From the NCBI GenBank assembly GCA_965649825.1, contig OZ287696.1, positions 1,984,001 through 2,048,000 of the forward strand: a stretch of 64,000 nucleotides of DNA, written 5' to 3'. The DNA is from Penicillus capitatus (lineage: Eukaryota > Chlorophyta). The notes beneath the pieces are model-generated. The model ran no database searches, had not been told where the DNA came from, and worked only from the letters and a program-made list of their open reading frames with translations. Each line of letters begins with the position of its first letter. Position 1 is the stretch's first letter. Of this stretch, positions 25,505 through 37,800 are shown piece after piece. The position numbers and the translations under genes were made by a program.

Positions 25505-26744
25505 TCAATCAATGAACAGATGTCGATCGGCATTATTTGGTGTACATTCCAGCCCAGGACTCTGATCAAACGACGAAAGCTTGAGTAATCGACGCGCCTA
25601 AAACGAAGAAAAGTATGATCTATAAGCGAATAAAAAGAGTGAATGCGTGAACCTTCATAATGAGACCGCGATACGTCAGGGAGTGCAATTCTTGCGCAGA
25701 ATAACTTGAAATGATATGTACGAGAGAATGCGTAAACACACCAAACGACCGTCCTTCCGTGTCTACAATGACGCATGAATGTCTGTCTTCATGCAAAGTG
25801 TGAGATGTCACACAAACATACCTGTAACTTCGTACGCAGATTCGTACGACTGACATGCGGATACTAGAATAGCTACAACACACAAAGTCCTCGTTTTTCA
25901 AAGGATGATCGATAATCATTTACGAAACCTGGATCGTCAATGTCGGAGTGAAATTCCACGTCGTCTTCATCGTCCGCAACTACCAACAGCACTCCATCAT
26001 TTTTAAGCACTCGAGTGGTCTGGATACAGACCGGCATTCAGAGCATCGATGCTCTCTTCTCTCATGGCGGCGAAAGTCTTTTGCGATATGCAGCGATCTC
26101 GTTTGTCTGCTGCACTGCGGAGGATTCTTATCTCGGCGGCATCTTCTTGAGCACCGTTCTCCGAAGCCTCACTATCTGTTGTCCGTCCTTTAACTGCGAT
26201 ACGGCGATGATCGAGAAGACCACCACTCCGACTGCAATCAGCGACCATTGTGAATTTGACACCTGGTAAATCGCCACATCTATCAAGCATCTCATCCCAA
26301 CAATCATTGGTGACCTGATGGAAGATCTGATACAATGCCTCGCAACTCATCGTCTGTGATGAGATTGAGATCGCTTGGGACGATCGTCTCGTCGAGACCA
26401 TCGTCTTCGTCATCACCGTTTTCGTCTGCAGGCACTTGAGCGCCATAACCGCTGAAATGAAAGAAAACGACATCTCCAGGCTGGGAGGCTTTGACAATGC
26501 GTCGCAGCTCCCGTTTAATGTTTTTGCCAGTTGGCCGGCCTACAGAATCGTCCCCTTCGTCGACGAGACGCGTCACGTTTCCATCTTCAAATCCAAAAGT
26601 GCGAGTGAGCACACGGCGCCAACAGTCGACGTCCGCCACGCATCCCTTCAACGCTGTTTTTGTGCTTGGATAGTTACAGCCAACGAGCAACGCGCGTCGT
26701 GTGTTTGAGGCGTTTTGGGCCTCGCGAGAAGACTTGGCACCCAT
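25505..26744 (-). CDS. Type II-like metacaspase lacking both catalytic residues
   Basis: Metacaspases are Cys-His proteases cleaving after Arg or Lys. The p20 region is clear: RRALLVGCNYPSTKTALKGC, then VVFFHFSGYGAQVPADENGD, ETIVPSDLNLITDDELRGIV, and across one intron (~26264-26316) GVKFTMVADCSRSGGLLDH. The catalytic His of SGHG is Tyr, and the catalytic Cys of DSCHSG is Ser, with Cys shifted one residue earlier. This is therefore probably a pseudoenzyme. The protein starts MGAKSS, a good N-myristoylation signal. p10-like pieces follow (LKNDGVLLVVADDEDD; GVFTHSLVHIISSYSAQEL; the end SFDQSPGLECTPNNADRHLF), but intron borders there are not all resolved. Family membership is certain, full structure is not. 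Confidence 0.8.
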
Positions 26745-26795
26745 CAGATTCGACACGACTTGTGCTGTCGGTTAGTGTACGAACACAAGAACACT

Positions 26796-28159
26796 ATGCA
26801 CGTCATCTCCGCGGCCGGCCGCGGCCAAACACTCGGACGCTGTATCGGCGTTGATGGCTCTCGTGTCACGCCACTCTTTTTCCATCAGCAACGGGACGCG
26901 CCCCGGAGGCACTCGATTGTCTGTCGAGCAAGATTCGACGAAAGCACGTCGGTTGAACTGTCGCCGTTGCGAAATGGAGACGAAAAAATCGTGGCAGAGA
27001 TGAAAGAGAAAACGCGAAGCTGGACGTGGCGGGACAAAAGCATTAACTACTTGGTCTGATCGAACGCATGCACGCAGGCACACACGGTTGGGATGAGACG
27101 TGCATCTGGAATGTAGATCGTTGGAGAGGGACCCCCTGTGCTCCTCGTACACGGCTTCGCCGCATCCCTCCTGCATTTCCGACAAAACATCCCCGTCCTG
27201 GCACAGTCTTACACCGTACAGCATCCACGCTGCCTCATACCTGGCTCTTGTTGACAAGGAGTGATGTGGATGGAGGTTTATGCTGTGGATCTGCTTGGAT
27301 TCGGAGGATCTGAGAAAGCGCCTGTTAAGTACAGTATGGAACTCTGGCGTGATCTGATCATCGATTTCGCAACGGAATGGATCGACGCACCTTTCGTCAT
27401 CGTCGGCAACTCCATCGGCAGTTTGGCCTCTCTCATGGTGACATCCTTCCTCTATCTCTGACACGATTACACCACCTCAATGCCATTCTTAGGCCACCGT
27501 CAAGATGCAGGAGCGAGTCATAGGCATTGCGCTGCTCAACTGTGCCGGTGCGATGAACAATAAAGGCCTCAAAGACGACTGGAGGATTCGTGTGTTCTTG
27601 CCGGTCTTTTTGCTCTTTGATCTCTTGCTTTCGATTCGGCCCATTGCCCAATACCTCTTCGATCGTTTGGCAACAGAAGAGACCATTCGATCGGTTCTCA
27701 CCAATATCTATCGCAACAAAGAGGCGGTAGACGATGAACTTGTCAAGATCTTCTTAGCCCCTTCCCAAGACGAAGGAGCCCTCGATGTCTTCGTCTCCGT
27801 CCTAACAGGTCATCACCTATCCTGATTCCCACTACCTTGTCCGAAACCAATTCAGGTCCTGGAGGGCCGCGTCCACAAGATGTGGTGCGGCAGATCGAAT
27901 GTCCCATGTTGGTCTTATGGGGAAAAGAGGATGTCTTAACGCCATTCGACAATCCCGTCTCCAATTTCTTGAAGACATGGTCAGGGGCTACCTATATTCC
28001 TCTATCAGGTAACGCCTCTTTTTTCGGCTTCTCGTCGGATAACCATTTTCAGATACTGGTCATGCATTGCACGATGATCGTCCAGAGAAAGTCCATCAAC
28101 ATCTCCTTCCTTGGCTTGATCAAACATACACATCTCAGTCCAGTTGCGGAACCTCTTAA
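26796..28159 (+). CDS. Plastid-type alpha/beta hydrolase (pheophytinase / At4g36530-like)
   Basis: Six exons (26796-27053, 27117-27215, 27276-27437, 27493-27808, 27856-28008, 28053-28159) give 364 residues in exact frame. The first ~60 residues are basic and hydroxylated, a probable targeting peptide. The core reads SWTWRDKSINYL, the oxyanion loop LLVHGFAASLLHFRQNI, YAVDLLGFGGSEKAP, nucleophile elbow GNSIGS, LVLWGKEDVLTP before the acid, and GHALHDDRPE with the catalytic His. The WTW-x-x-x-x-INY opening and GNSxG elbow are shared with plant chloroplast hydrolases of the pheophytinase-like group. The substrate is unknown. Intron 2 contains GTGATGTGG before its AG, a variant of the branch motif. 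Confidence 0.85.
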
Positions 28160-28280
28160 CACGGATAACAGAAAACTCAAGCCTCTCAACGAAAGACGTT
28201 TTGCTTTTTACAGTTACTCTCGCTGGGCTGCGATGACGATAGATGTTTGTCAACAGCGAGAATCCCACCCACTTATTCTT

Positions 28281-28877
28281 TTAACGCATGTTTGAACATG
28301 CATAAACAAACTGATTAAAATCCAAACATATGCGCCCTTCGGAGTGCGGATCGAATGCAGAAAACGTCGCGGCGGCACTCTTAAGGAACAGTGTCATGGC
28401 GATGAATTCCGCGAGGCCCAATTGTCCATTCCTATCTGGATCAAACGCCCGTACCATAGCGTAGAAAGCATGTTCATCCAGGTTAAATCCTGCATCGCAC
28501 ACAATGATTATGACGACTCAGCAATCAGATGTGTGACCAGCATGCGTGACAGCTTGATAGAGTTCGTCCGGAGTGAGAGTGCCCCCTCTGTCTCGGTCGA
28601 AATAAGTAAAACTGTTTTGCATATCCACCAGAAAGTTGTGCAGCTTTCGAAATTCTTCCAGGTCAATCTCGCCTCGACCGTTCGTGTCATGTACGCGTAT
28701 CATATGCGCGACGGTGCTCAAACTGAAGTTCAGATTGCCCATCGCAAGTGCCTTCTGCAGTTCGTGGACCGAAATCTTTCCGCTGCGATCTTCATCAACG
28801 GCTCGAAACCACTAAACACACAGCATATGTCGTTGGCTTACTCAACGCCGCTCTCGTACTTGTTCGAGATGTGCCAT
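28281..28877 (-). CDS. Penta-EF-hand Ca2+-binding protein (ALG-2/sorcin/peflin type)
   Basis: Exons 28877-28860, 28811-28538 and 28489-28281 give 166 residues. The EF hands are seen in order as DEDRSGKISVHEL, HDTNGRGEIDLEEF, DRDRGGTLTPDEL, DPDRNGQLGLAEF and a degenerate DPHSEGRICLDFNQF. The first exon is only six codons (MAHLEQ), so the usual Gly/Pro-rich PEF tail is absent. The fifth hand, normally the dimerisation EF hand, has poor Ca ligands as in other family members. Likely a Ca2+ adaptor for membrane trafficking or repair (family knowledge). It is convergent with the hydrolase gene, 121 bases between stops, and divergent from the acyl-CoA synthetase. Confidence 0.88.
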
Positions 28878-29213
28878 GAAACAGTCAAGAAAGGAAGATG
28901 TCTACGTCTGAGAAAATGACGTAACAAAGCATTGTCGTCATCGATTGTGACGTTTGCGTTGAAAATGCTGTTTCGGCGTCACATCACAAACAATGACCTA
29001 AATGCGCTCAGGTTCACATTCACAGGGCAACAGTCTCATGATACATACGATTCGGCTTCGTGGCCCCTTGTCTGACAAGACGGCTGACTGATAGAGGCAT
29101 GAGGAAAGGCGCTGAAGATTCGGATTCGACTTGTAGGGGAGGGATATCCCTGAGCATCGGTCACATTCATTCGTGTCATCTCGGAGCAGAGGCAGAACGA
29201 GAGCATCCTTTCG

Positions 29214-31696
29214 ATGGCATTTGAGTTTTTGATCAAAGCTGAAGAAGGGAAGACGTTGGAGAATGGCATCACCACGTCGCCGGTTTTTCGCTCGACGATA
29301 TCCGACGGGGATTTGCTAACGGACCTTGAAGGCGACCGCACACTCTTTGAGATCTTCACACGCAGCTGCGAGACCTATGCCGCACGACCTCTTCATGGAA
29401 AACGCGAGAAAAACACTGAAGACGAGGTCGGTGACTACGTCTGGCAGACTTACGCGTGAGAAACGCCATTCTATGCGATATGCGGCGCCGATTTTTGTCT
29501 CTGTCTTTAAGCGAGGTGCAGGAAACGGCGTTTCATGTTTCGAAAGGCATGCGGCTGCAAGGATGCGAAAGCGGTGCTAGAGTTGGCATATATGGACCCA
29601 ATTCTCAACAATGGACTCAAGGAATGCTGGTCGGCAGCCCCGAATTATGGGAGATCACCAATGGCCATTCTCTCTTGTGTCGCCTAGGCGTGTTTGTATT
29701 TTTCCGCCGTGTGCGTGCCACTGTACGATACTCTCGGGCCGGATGCCGTGGAACATGCGATCCTCCACGGAGAGATTGAGTTTATCTTCGTATCGGAGAA
29801 ACACTGCAAGGCATTGGGCAATGTGGTAACGCACATGGGAACAAAAGCCAATCAGATTCGCGAGATCTGTTGGTGGTCCGATTCCAATGTTCCGGAATCG
29901 GATATCACGGATGCCACCCAAGTGATTCGGAAAGGCAAAAGAGTGAGATGTGTGTTCGACTTTGGCATGTTTAGATATTTACGAAAGCGGGAATCCAAGT
30001 GGAGAGCTGGACGGATCTGATTCAACGGGGAAAGGCAACACAGGCAACGGCACTGCAGAATCCTGTCCCGGCCACAGATCCAGCATCGATGGCGCTTTTG
30101 ATGTACACCAGCGGAACGACAGGTTCTCCTCCGCGAGGAGCGAAATGCGTGTGACCATCTGACTCCTTGCAGGTGTTCCCAAAGGCGTCGTCCTTTCACA
30201 GAAGGCCATCACATCGACAGTCGCCTCTGCCGTCAGATCACATGTGTCCTTGACGTGATCGAGCATTTGTGCGGTGTCTGAACAGGTCGCTTACTTAAGG
30301 AAGATGCATCTCCTTCCTGAACAGGCTGTGCATTTGTCGTGGCTGACCTGTGCCCATGTCTATGGCTTCGTAATGGAAATCGTTTGCATTGCGGTGGGAG
30401 GGAAGATCGGTTACTGGCAGGTGTCCTGCGTTGCGAACGGCTGGTCTGGAGATGACGGCTGTGTGATGCAGGGCAAAGTGGACAAGCTCATGGACGACAT
30501 CGCCGCACTGAAACCAACTCAGTTCTTCGCCGTTCCACGTGTCTGGACACGCATCATGGACACAGCGACGCGGAAAATTGAAAGCAGAGGAACAGTTACC
30601 AAGTGTGTCGGATGCAAACCTTTTCCGTCTTCTCTTGCAAACGAGTGGCGATCATAGATATCTCTACGACTCAGGCTACTCTTACAAGAAATCTGTCCTG
30701 GAAAGTGGATCGCAGGGAGGTCTATTGACAGCGGGTTTGGATTATCTCCTTTTCTCGAGAGTGAAACAAGCACTCGGAGGACACGTCATCTTCGTCGGCT
30801 CCGGTGCAGCACCTCTTCCCCGTCATGTCGAAGAGTTCCTCAGAGTGTCGCTCACTGTCCCCCTTATGCAAGGTACTTCCAGCACCGTTCGTGGATGATG
30901 ATATGACGGGAGAGCTTCAGGCTATGGACTCACCGAGACCTGCGCACTGACCTGCGCTTCTCATCCGAATCATCACGATCATCTCGGAACGGTGGGAGCT
31001 GTCATGCCGTGTGCCGAACTGCGCCTTCAGAGTGTTCCTGAGATGGGCTACGACGCACAAGGCTCTGCCCCTGCCGGCGAAATCTGCTTCCGTGGACCCT
31101 GTCTCTTCTCCGAATACTACAAGAACGCGGAGGAGTATCGGAAAGTGGTTGACAGCGACGGGTTCTTCCACACAGGCAGGTCACGCATTCTGTATCTCTC
31201 TTACCGACGTCGGCCTTCAGGGGACATCGGCGAGATTCAGCCGAGCGGTGTCATCAAGATCGTCGACCGGATCAAAAACATCTTCAAGCTCTCTCAAGGA
31301 GAGTACGTCGCCGTCGAGAAGATCGAGTCTGTGCTGCAGCAGGCATCGACGGTTGGACAGATCTGGGTTTACGGAGATAGTCACCAGCGCTTTTTGGTGG
31401 CCATCGTCCATCCAAATGTCCACAAAGTCGGACACCTCCTGCACGACAGTGCCTCTCTCGACGAGATCTGCAAGTCGGACGCCGTGAAGGCCGAAGTGCT
31501 GAAGGACTTGACGGAGACGGGCAGAGCTTCTGGACTGAAGGGATTCGAACGCGTGCAGAATATTGGGCTGGTAACTGAGGAGTTCACGGTCGAGAACGGA
31601 CTGATGACGCCCTCCCAGAAACTCAAGAGACACGATCTCCTGAAGCGCTACAAAGAAACCATCGACGCTCTTTACAGCGAATCGAGCACGTCTTGA
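29214..31696 (+). CDS. Long-chain acyl-CoA synthetase
   Basis: The enzyme activates fatty acids to acyl-CoA via acyl-AMP for lipid synthesis or breakdown. Around ten exons. Adenylate-forming motifs are YTSGTTGVPKGVVLS (P-loop), FFAVPRVWTRIMD, MQGYGLTETCALTC, DIGEIQPSGVIKIVDR and the LACS signature IFKLSQGEYVAVEKIE; the C-terminal part reads QKLKRHDLLKRYKETIDALY. The N-terminus begins MAFEFLIKAEEG without a clear targeting peptide, and the C-terminus SSTS is not a peroxisomal signal. The intron at 31176-31220 is best read as GC-AG, restoring the conserved HTGD; read-through would add 15 residues in frame. Its stop is 14 bases from the convergent DPH5 stop. Confidence 0.93.
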
Positions 31697-31710
31697 AACA
31701 ATGACAGCCA

Positions 31711-32837
31711 TCACTGAGACGAATGTAACGACAACAGTTCGTCTTCTATGGGATGCAGCTCCCCAGTGATAACGAGGCTATGTAATGGTGCGCCGAAATC
31801 GATCCTCATGAGTTCAGACAGCGTTCCGAAGTGCACGCGTTGATCAGGCGAACCCAATCGGGCAATGCCAACACACAAGGTTTCCGGACCGTATGCCTTC
31901 TCTCCTCTCATCTCCACGATTTCCAGTAGCTGTTGAACGGCCTGCGACAGAAGTGCTTTAAAGTCACATCATGCGATCCGGAGGCACGACCGTCTGGATG
32001 GTCATGTATCGTGGTGGCTCATATATCTTCTTTCCCCTGCACAGCGCCTCTTCAGACGGTTCCTTGACCTTGATATCCAACAGGCACAATGTGTGCAGTC
32101 CTCTCGAACGATTCGCTGCAATCTTTTCATAGAAGCTGTCCGGCCTCCAAGTAGGAGTGAAAAAGACAATGGAAACGACCTGAGCACAAAACAAAGGCTA
32201 TTTAGCATTTGAGTGATAGAACATTGCATCACACTTCTCCAAAACGATACAGTTGCAGACCACATGCACCGACAGCATTGAGAATCGAAGCGTTGTGGAT
32301 GATCTGCACTTCGATATCGAGTGATCGTGCCCTTAACTGCAGATCTGAGTGTGTCGTCGCCCTACATAGCTTTTGTCACCCTATCATGCTCGTCGATCAG
32401 AAAAAGCGATGACCCAAATGGATCGCCTACCACCAAGAACGCCACTGTTCCTTGAACTGCCTGTTGTAGAATCGCATCGACTCCCTAAAATCCACTCTCC
32501 CCGTGACACAGATCTGACGGAAACACAGGAACAACCGTCTCCACCGTCTCTCTGTCGAGCAAAACGACAGGCTTCTCGTAGAGTTTCTCCTAGACAAGGC
32601 CAGGGAGGGAGGATATTAGTCGTCTCGTCTTCCGGAACGTCGTGTCTACGAGCCGTTCTTTGGGACAGGTCAAGACAGAGGTATAATTCTCCAAATACAC
32701 ATGATCGGACGCACGCACTGCCTCTAGTCCTCTGATTCCAAACAAGCAGCGTCTATCGTCTCTGTTGTCTCAGGGACAGACCTAAGCGTGATATCTTGTT
32801 CATCGCAGAGCCCAATACCGATAAGATAGAGCACCAT
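31711..32837 (-). CDS. DPH5: Diphthine methyl ester synthase
   Basis: DPH5 adds methyl groups to the modified His of elongation factor 2 during diphthamide synthesis. About seven short exons can be joined in frame: [129 protein letters not shown] with YEPPRYMT; and the end [32 protein letters not shown]. These are the family blocks nearly unchanged. Intron sizes are about 50 to 60 bases. The next gene on this strand (DUF1365) ends 56 bases upstream of the ATG. Confidence 0.93.
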
Positions 32838-32893
32838 CGGCGAACTTATTCGTGATGTGACGGCTGGGCGTGAGAGAGAAAGGCGAGCATCAA

Positions 32894-33997
32894 TTAACAT
32901 CGATTCCAAGGAAAACACAATGGATCTGTCCAAACGAAAGACTCTCCGTTTGTAAAAGTGAGATGACCACGAGCGTTCTGCACTTTCTTTTGGACAGCGT
33001 GGGTATCAGGGTAACCATAGAAAGGCACTCCCAATCTCCACAGCTTCCATGCCTGGTAATAGATCCAGAAGGCCACTCGATGCGGCTGAAATCCAAATCT
33101 GCAAAGACAACGTCACACATTACTCCTGGGTCTTAAATGATGGGCGGACTTCAGAAGAGTTCTGAGACCACAACGTTCGCTGCGTCCCTGTTTGACACTG
33201 CGCTTGACGTGTAAGATGGCTTCGAAGAAGGGACCCATTTCCGGATGACGTGCACGCACCGACAGTGTGAGATTATCTTCGCGGATATCGCTTTGAAGTG
33301 TCCAGGAAGATTCCATGTCCATGAAGGGAGACACATGCAAAGCCTTGTCCACCGTTTCACCTGTTGGATCAAAGGCGAAGCGTACCCGTGCACCCCATGG
33401 CGTATTCGTCACCTAATTTCCTTCGACGATGAACACAGAGATGCCCCATAAGCTGAACATCCACTCACCTCTGCGATGCACTTCTCCAATGTGTCATAGG
33501 GAGAGTAGCAGTAGTAGACGCTGATGGGATTCTGCACGTAGCCGCATGAGGCAGGACTCGTCAAGAGTCTGACCGGACCTGCCAACGACGCGTCTTTCTT
33601 TTTGTGAGGGTGCGCAGGAGGTACCTTCCGTGCCGGCCATTTTGCGGACCTCCTTAGCAGACCAGTGATCTCTAGATTGCGATGCAAACCAGGAAGGGGT
33701 GTTGTCCAGGTCGATACACGCCAGTCGGATGGGGTACCTACATCAAGAAATTGGAGAGTGGATGAGAAAAGATCAGGCTCACGTAAACGTGTTCTCCACT
33801 GGCTTCCGACGCCTGTGCACCACGGTGCCTTCGTAGAAGTCGCACGTGCCATCGGTGTCAAGATCCGACCTGCCGCAGAAGACAAGGCAGCAGGACCACA
33901 GGATAGCTGGAATCGCCGTTAGTATGCTGCCCAGCGCACAGGCCATGCTCAACAAAAGGGACACTGCCTGGCAGAGCAAAAACACCAATTCCTGCAT
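32894..33997 (-). CDS. DUF1365-domain membrane protein
   Basis: DUF1365 proteins are of unknown function, common in bacteria beside lipid-modifying enzymes and present in algae and plants. The protein begins with two hydrophobic helices (VFLLCQAVSLLLSMACALGS; ILTAIPAILWSCCLVFC), then DFYEGTVVHRRRKPVENTF opens the domain, followed by GPVRLLTSPASCGYVQNPIS with VYYCYS, EVTNTPWGARVRFAFDP, KALHVSPFMDMESSW and the C-terminal FWIYYQAWKLWRLGVPFYGY. Introns are GT-AG; the one at ~33413-33465 is flanked by AEV/TNTP. The exon holding the middle of the domain (33.55-33.78 kb) is less certain. The ATG chosen starts right before the first helix. Confidence 0.85.
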
Positions 33998-34851
33998 CAC
34001 GGACGCGACAGACGACGAGAATCGCGAATTCGCCAAGTGCTGCGAATGAAGTCCATTTCTGCGATGTATGCATCATATCAAACAAAAAGCGAGCTATGCC
34101 GATGGAAGCAGCTTCTGTTGCGAGATCCGCGATACATGCAGTTCGCATAGGCGACGAAGAAAACTTAGGCGACGAGACGAGAACAGTAGTATCACATGTT
34201 GCTCTGTGACATGTGCATGAGTCCGTGTATCAACGAGGCAGTCATCTCTCACGGTCTATACTCTCGGCTTAGTTCAATGTGGACAGTGGTTATCGAAGCC
34301 CCAAGGACTGAGCAAATACAGATCTGGACTCCTGAATCCGTCGACAGTCTCTACTCAGACTTATACCCATGATACAAAGAACGTTAAGCAGTGCACCTAA
34401 TGTATGTATGTCGCAACGGCACCAACACGTACCCTTTTTGGAGAGGCCGGGGATTCCGTGTGTCTTTCGACGATCCATCTACTCAAACACGCTCGACAGT
34501 TCCACAGCCGCTCGCTTGTGCAAAGAAAGATCGAAGCGTTGTTTACGAGGATTCTCACGCACTGACCACGTCAGCGGATATCAGTCCTCATGAAGCACAC
34601 ATATTGTGTCCATCATATCATCGGATTCGAATGCGGACTGCCGACACATTGCTGTCACTCTTACATGGCATGTTTTTGAAACAACAGCTTAGACATACGT
34701 GTGGTATTGCATCATCCGAGGGAATGCCCTTACCAAATCCAATCGCAGCCTCTAAAGAATCAATCTATCCAAGCGGAAATACACAGAGGGTGAAACACAA
34801 AGACTCATCCGTTTTTATTCTCGTAATCAAACCTTATGAGACATGAGGTAA
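33998..34851. other. No gene seen between DUF1365 and RdRP genes
   Basis: Both flanking genes are on the minus strand, so this contains the DUF1365 promoter and the RdRP 3-prime end. Short plus-strand frames occur but show no family pattern. Confidence 0.4.
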
Positions 34852-37800
34852 CTAGCTTGTAGGGTGCATTGCCAGTTCTTTCAACTTGTCGGAAAGAAAC
34901 GTCACTTGGTACCACATTTCTCCAATGAAATCATTGATGTGTGACATCGACCAAACCGGCTGCAGGTCGACAATCCATCTCAAGTCCAAGACTCTCTCTT
35001 CCATCGCAAAGGTCTTGGATATGCTCCTCGGTCGGCTCTTGACTCTCATCTCTTTCAGAACGAGAGTGGCACATCGCCAGAAGACTGTCACGTCTGAGCT
35101 TCTGAATTTGAATTCCTTCTGGGAAACGAGCTTGAACGCTTCGACACATGGCATGACTTCTGAGTGGATGACAGGACTGCCATCACCATCCACATTGGAT
35201 ACCTTTGGATGCAGTATCCCCGACAGGAATGACAGCATTTCCGGTTCTTCGTATGGAGTGCGTGATGTCAGATCGTACCGAATGTCCATCTCCTTCCTCT
35301 CCTCAAAGAAGCGCTTCACATCGATTGTCATCCAGTGCAGTGGAGGATAGAAGGCGGATGTCAGACAGAGCTCTGCATCGTACATCGCCATAATACTGTG
35401 GAACTTGCTGCGGAGAAGCAGTTCATAGCCCTCTCTTCTGTCAATCTCATCTAGACCGTACTCTTCTTGAAGCAAACGTTCCAGAGCAACGAGGGAAATC
35501 CTTGGATGCATACGAGGATAGAAAGCGGAGTGTGCATAGTCCTTTGTGGGATCGTCTACTGTCCATCTGAAATTCTCCATCTCCTTCTTCCATCGCTGTG
35601 GCTGCTGCACATGTTGCTTCGCATCTTTGTCAATAAAGTCCCGCAGTTCTGCCAATGAGATGCCGTCTGGATCTTCCATCATCTCCTTCGGCGGACAGAT
35701 GAGATAGAACTTACCATAAGAGATCTCAAGCTTCAGAGATCCATGCACGACAGGACTGTAGCTCTCTTTATCGGCCTGACGAATTCTCTGCAATCTCTTT
35801 ATGAAAAAATTCCCGAACTCCTGGAACTTTGCTGCACTCAGGTCGTACAGCGCATCGGGAATCTTCTCAGACGGATGAAGTACGCGCAGGACATAGATGC
35901 CTCTGTAGTCATCCATTGGGTATCGAATCCCGACATAGTCTTCAAATGTGACGCCCTTCTCTTTGAGACAGTGGATCCCTTCGATGATGCACTTGTGGCT
36001 GTCTGGCAGAAAGAGCTCCATGACACCAGGGTATTCCCTCAATGTGCTGTTCCGGGCATCGACATTAGACTTGAACTGCTCCAGGAGTCGTTCGACAGAA
36101 AAGATGCCTGTCTGTGTGCCTATAATCTTGATAAGGAGGCTGCCGTCTCTTCTTCCCTTCTGGTGGACTTCGATCAATGTGTCTGTCTGTTTTGCATAGA
36201 GACGGGCAAAGAATTCTTCGGATCCCTGCATTCTCTTGGCGGAAGAGGGTGACAGGGAGATCACTTTTTCGGTCTCCACTTGTTCGAAGAGCGGCGGGAT
36301 GGAACCATGAAACGAGAGCTTGTGGAATGCACGTTGCATCTCCTCTTGCAGCAAGTGTGTTGCGTCCGTGGTGCTCGTCTGGTTGTAACTTGTGTGACCG
36401 AATATTTTGACGAGACTTTTGTGCACTGGAGTCAGCGCACTCCTCTCTTGTTCAGAGAAAAATCCGAGCAGCAGCTCCCCCATCGGCGCAGCTGAACTGC
36501 AGTCCTCCTTCAATCTGTTGAGGATGTCGTTCCAGACTTCCGTCTGAGCAAAGCGTCCGAAATCTTTGATATCAGCAAGAACCTGGAAAAGACCAAGTCC
36601 TTCAGAGACGCAGCTGTTATGGGTCAGTAGATGAACCTTGTCGACATCTACAGGTTGATGAATCTGCCCACATCTGAGGCCGTAATCTATCACCATCATC
36701 GATATGGTGAGACTGTCCATGAAGGAGTTCTTCCCAGACACCAGGAACCCCGTCGCCTGAGCCCATTTGACGACCACTCTGAGAAGAGGAAGGAGCCACG
36801 GATAGTGGTAGATGTACTCCAGAATTAGCTCAGACTGCGCCCAGCAGAGGGGATCCATCGCAAAATGTCCACTCGCACGGCAATTGAGTGATGGGATGAA
36901 TCCGTCAAAGTAGATGAGCTGCCTTCTCCCGGCTTGCACCGTGCGACACTTGATATTATGCTCACGTAGACATTGCCGGATCGTCTGCATCTGTTCTTTC
37001 AAGGCTTGCTGATGGAAAGGGTCGCCTTGGAAGAGATGACGGTCCAGACCACTGAACCACAGGAGCATTTCAGTCTCGGGATAATCCACATCGTGCAACA
37101 AGTTATATGTCAGTCCATAGAGAAATGGAAGAAAAACAGGGTCTTGTCCTCCCAAAACAACCTCCTCCATGTATTTCCTAGATACGACACGCTTCAGCAT
37201 GAATGCATTCAGAGAAGGCACAACTTGACAGCAATCTGTGCTTCAAAGATATGAAGAAGGCTTTCGGAATCCCTGTCGAGGAAACGGTAGACGGATCGTC
37301 CGATGCATTCCTTCACGCCATCGATGGACACCGAACTGCGTCTCCTCTTATAGAGCTTCAAGAGATACTCAGAAGGAATCCACGCAAAGCTCAGGAATGG
37401 CGCTGCTGTTTTGCCAACACTGTATCTCTCTGCATTCTCTGATGGACTGTAGCAGACATAGTGCCAAGCGGCCGCCTTGCACATGGCCTTCTCCTCGTCG
37501 ATCCACTCATCTGTGTGAATCCTCTTGTCCTGCAGCACACAGCTCTTCTCCAAATGGAGTGCCAAAACTGTTGACGTACTTTGTTAAATAGATCCTTGTA
37601 CTTTTCAATGAGTTGTGTCTTTAGTGTGGAAAGAAGACCGGTCACGTCGTATGCCTCCTTTCCGATTTTGTCATGGAGTTTCTCAACGAAACCCGACATC
37701 AGTTCGCCTTCCGTGCGGATGCCATACATCGACATCAGAGCACGTAGGGCGCCATTGTATTGCCGACGGAGCTTGCGGGCATCCTCTAAGAATGGTTTCA

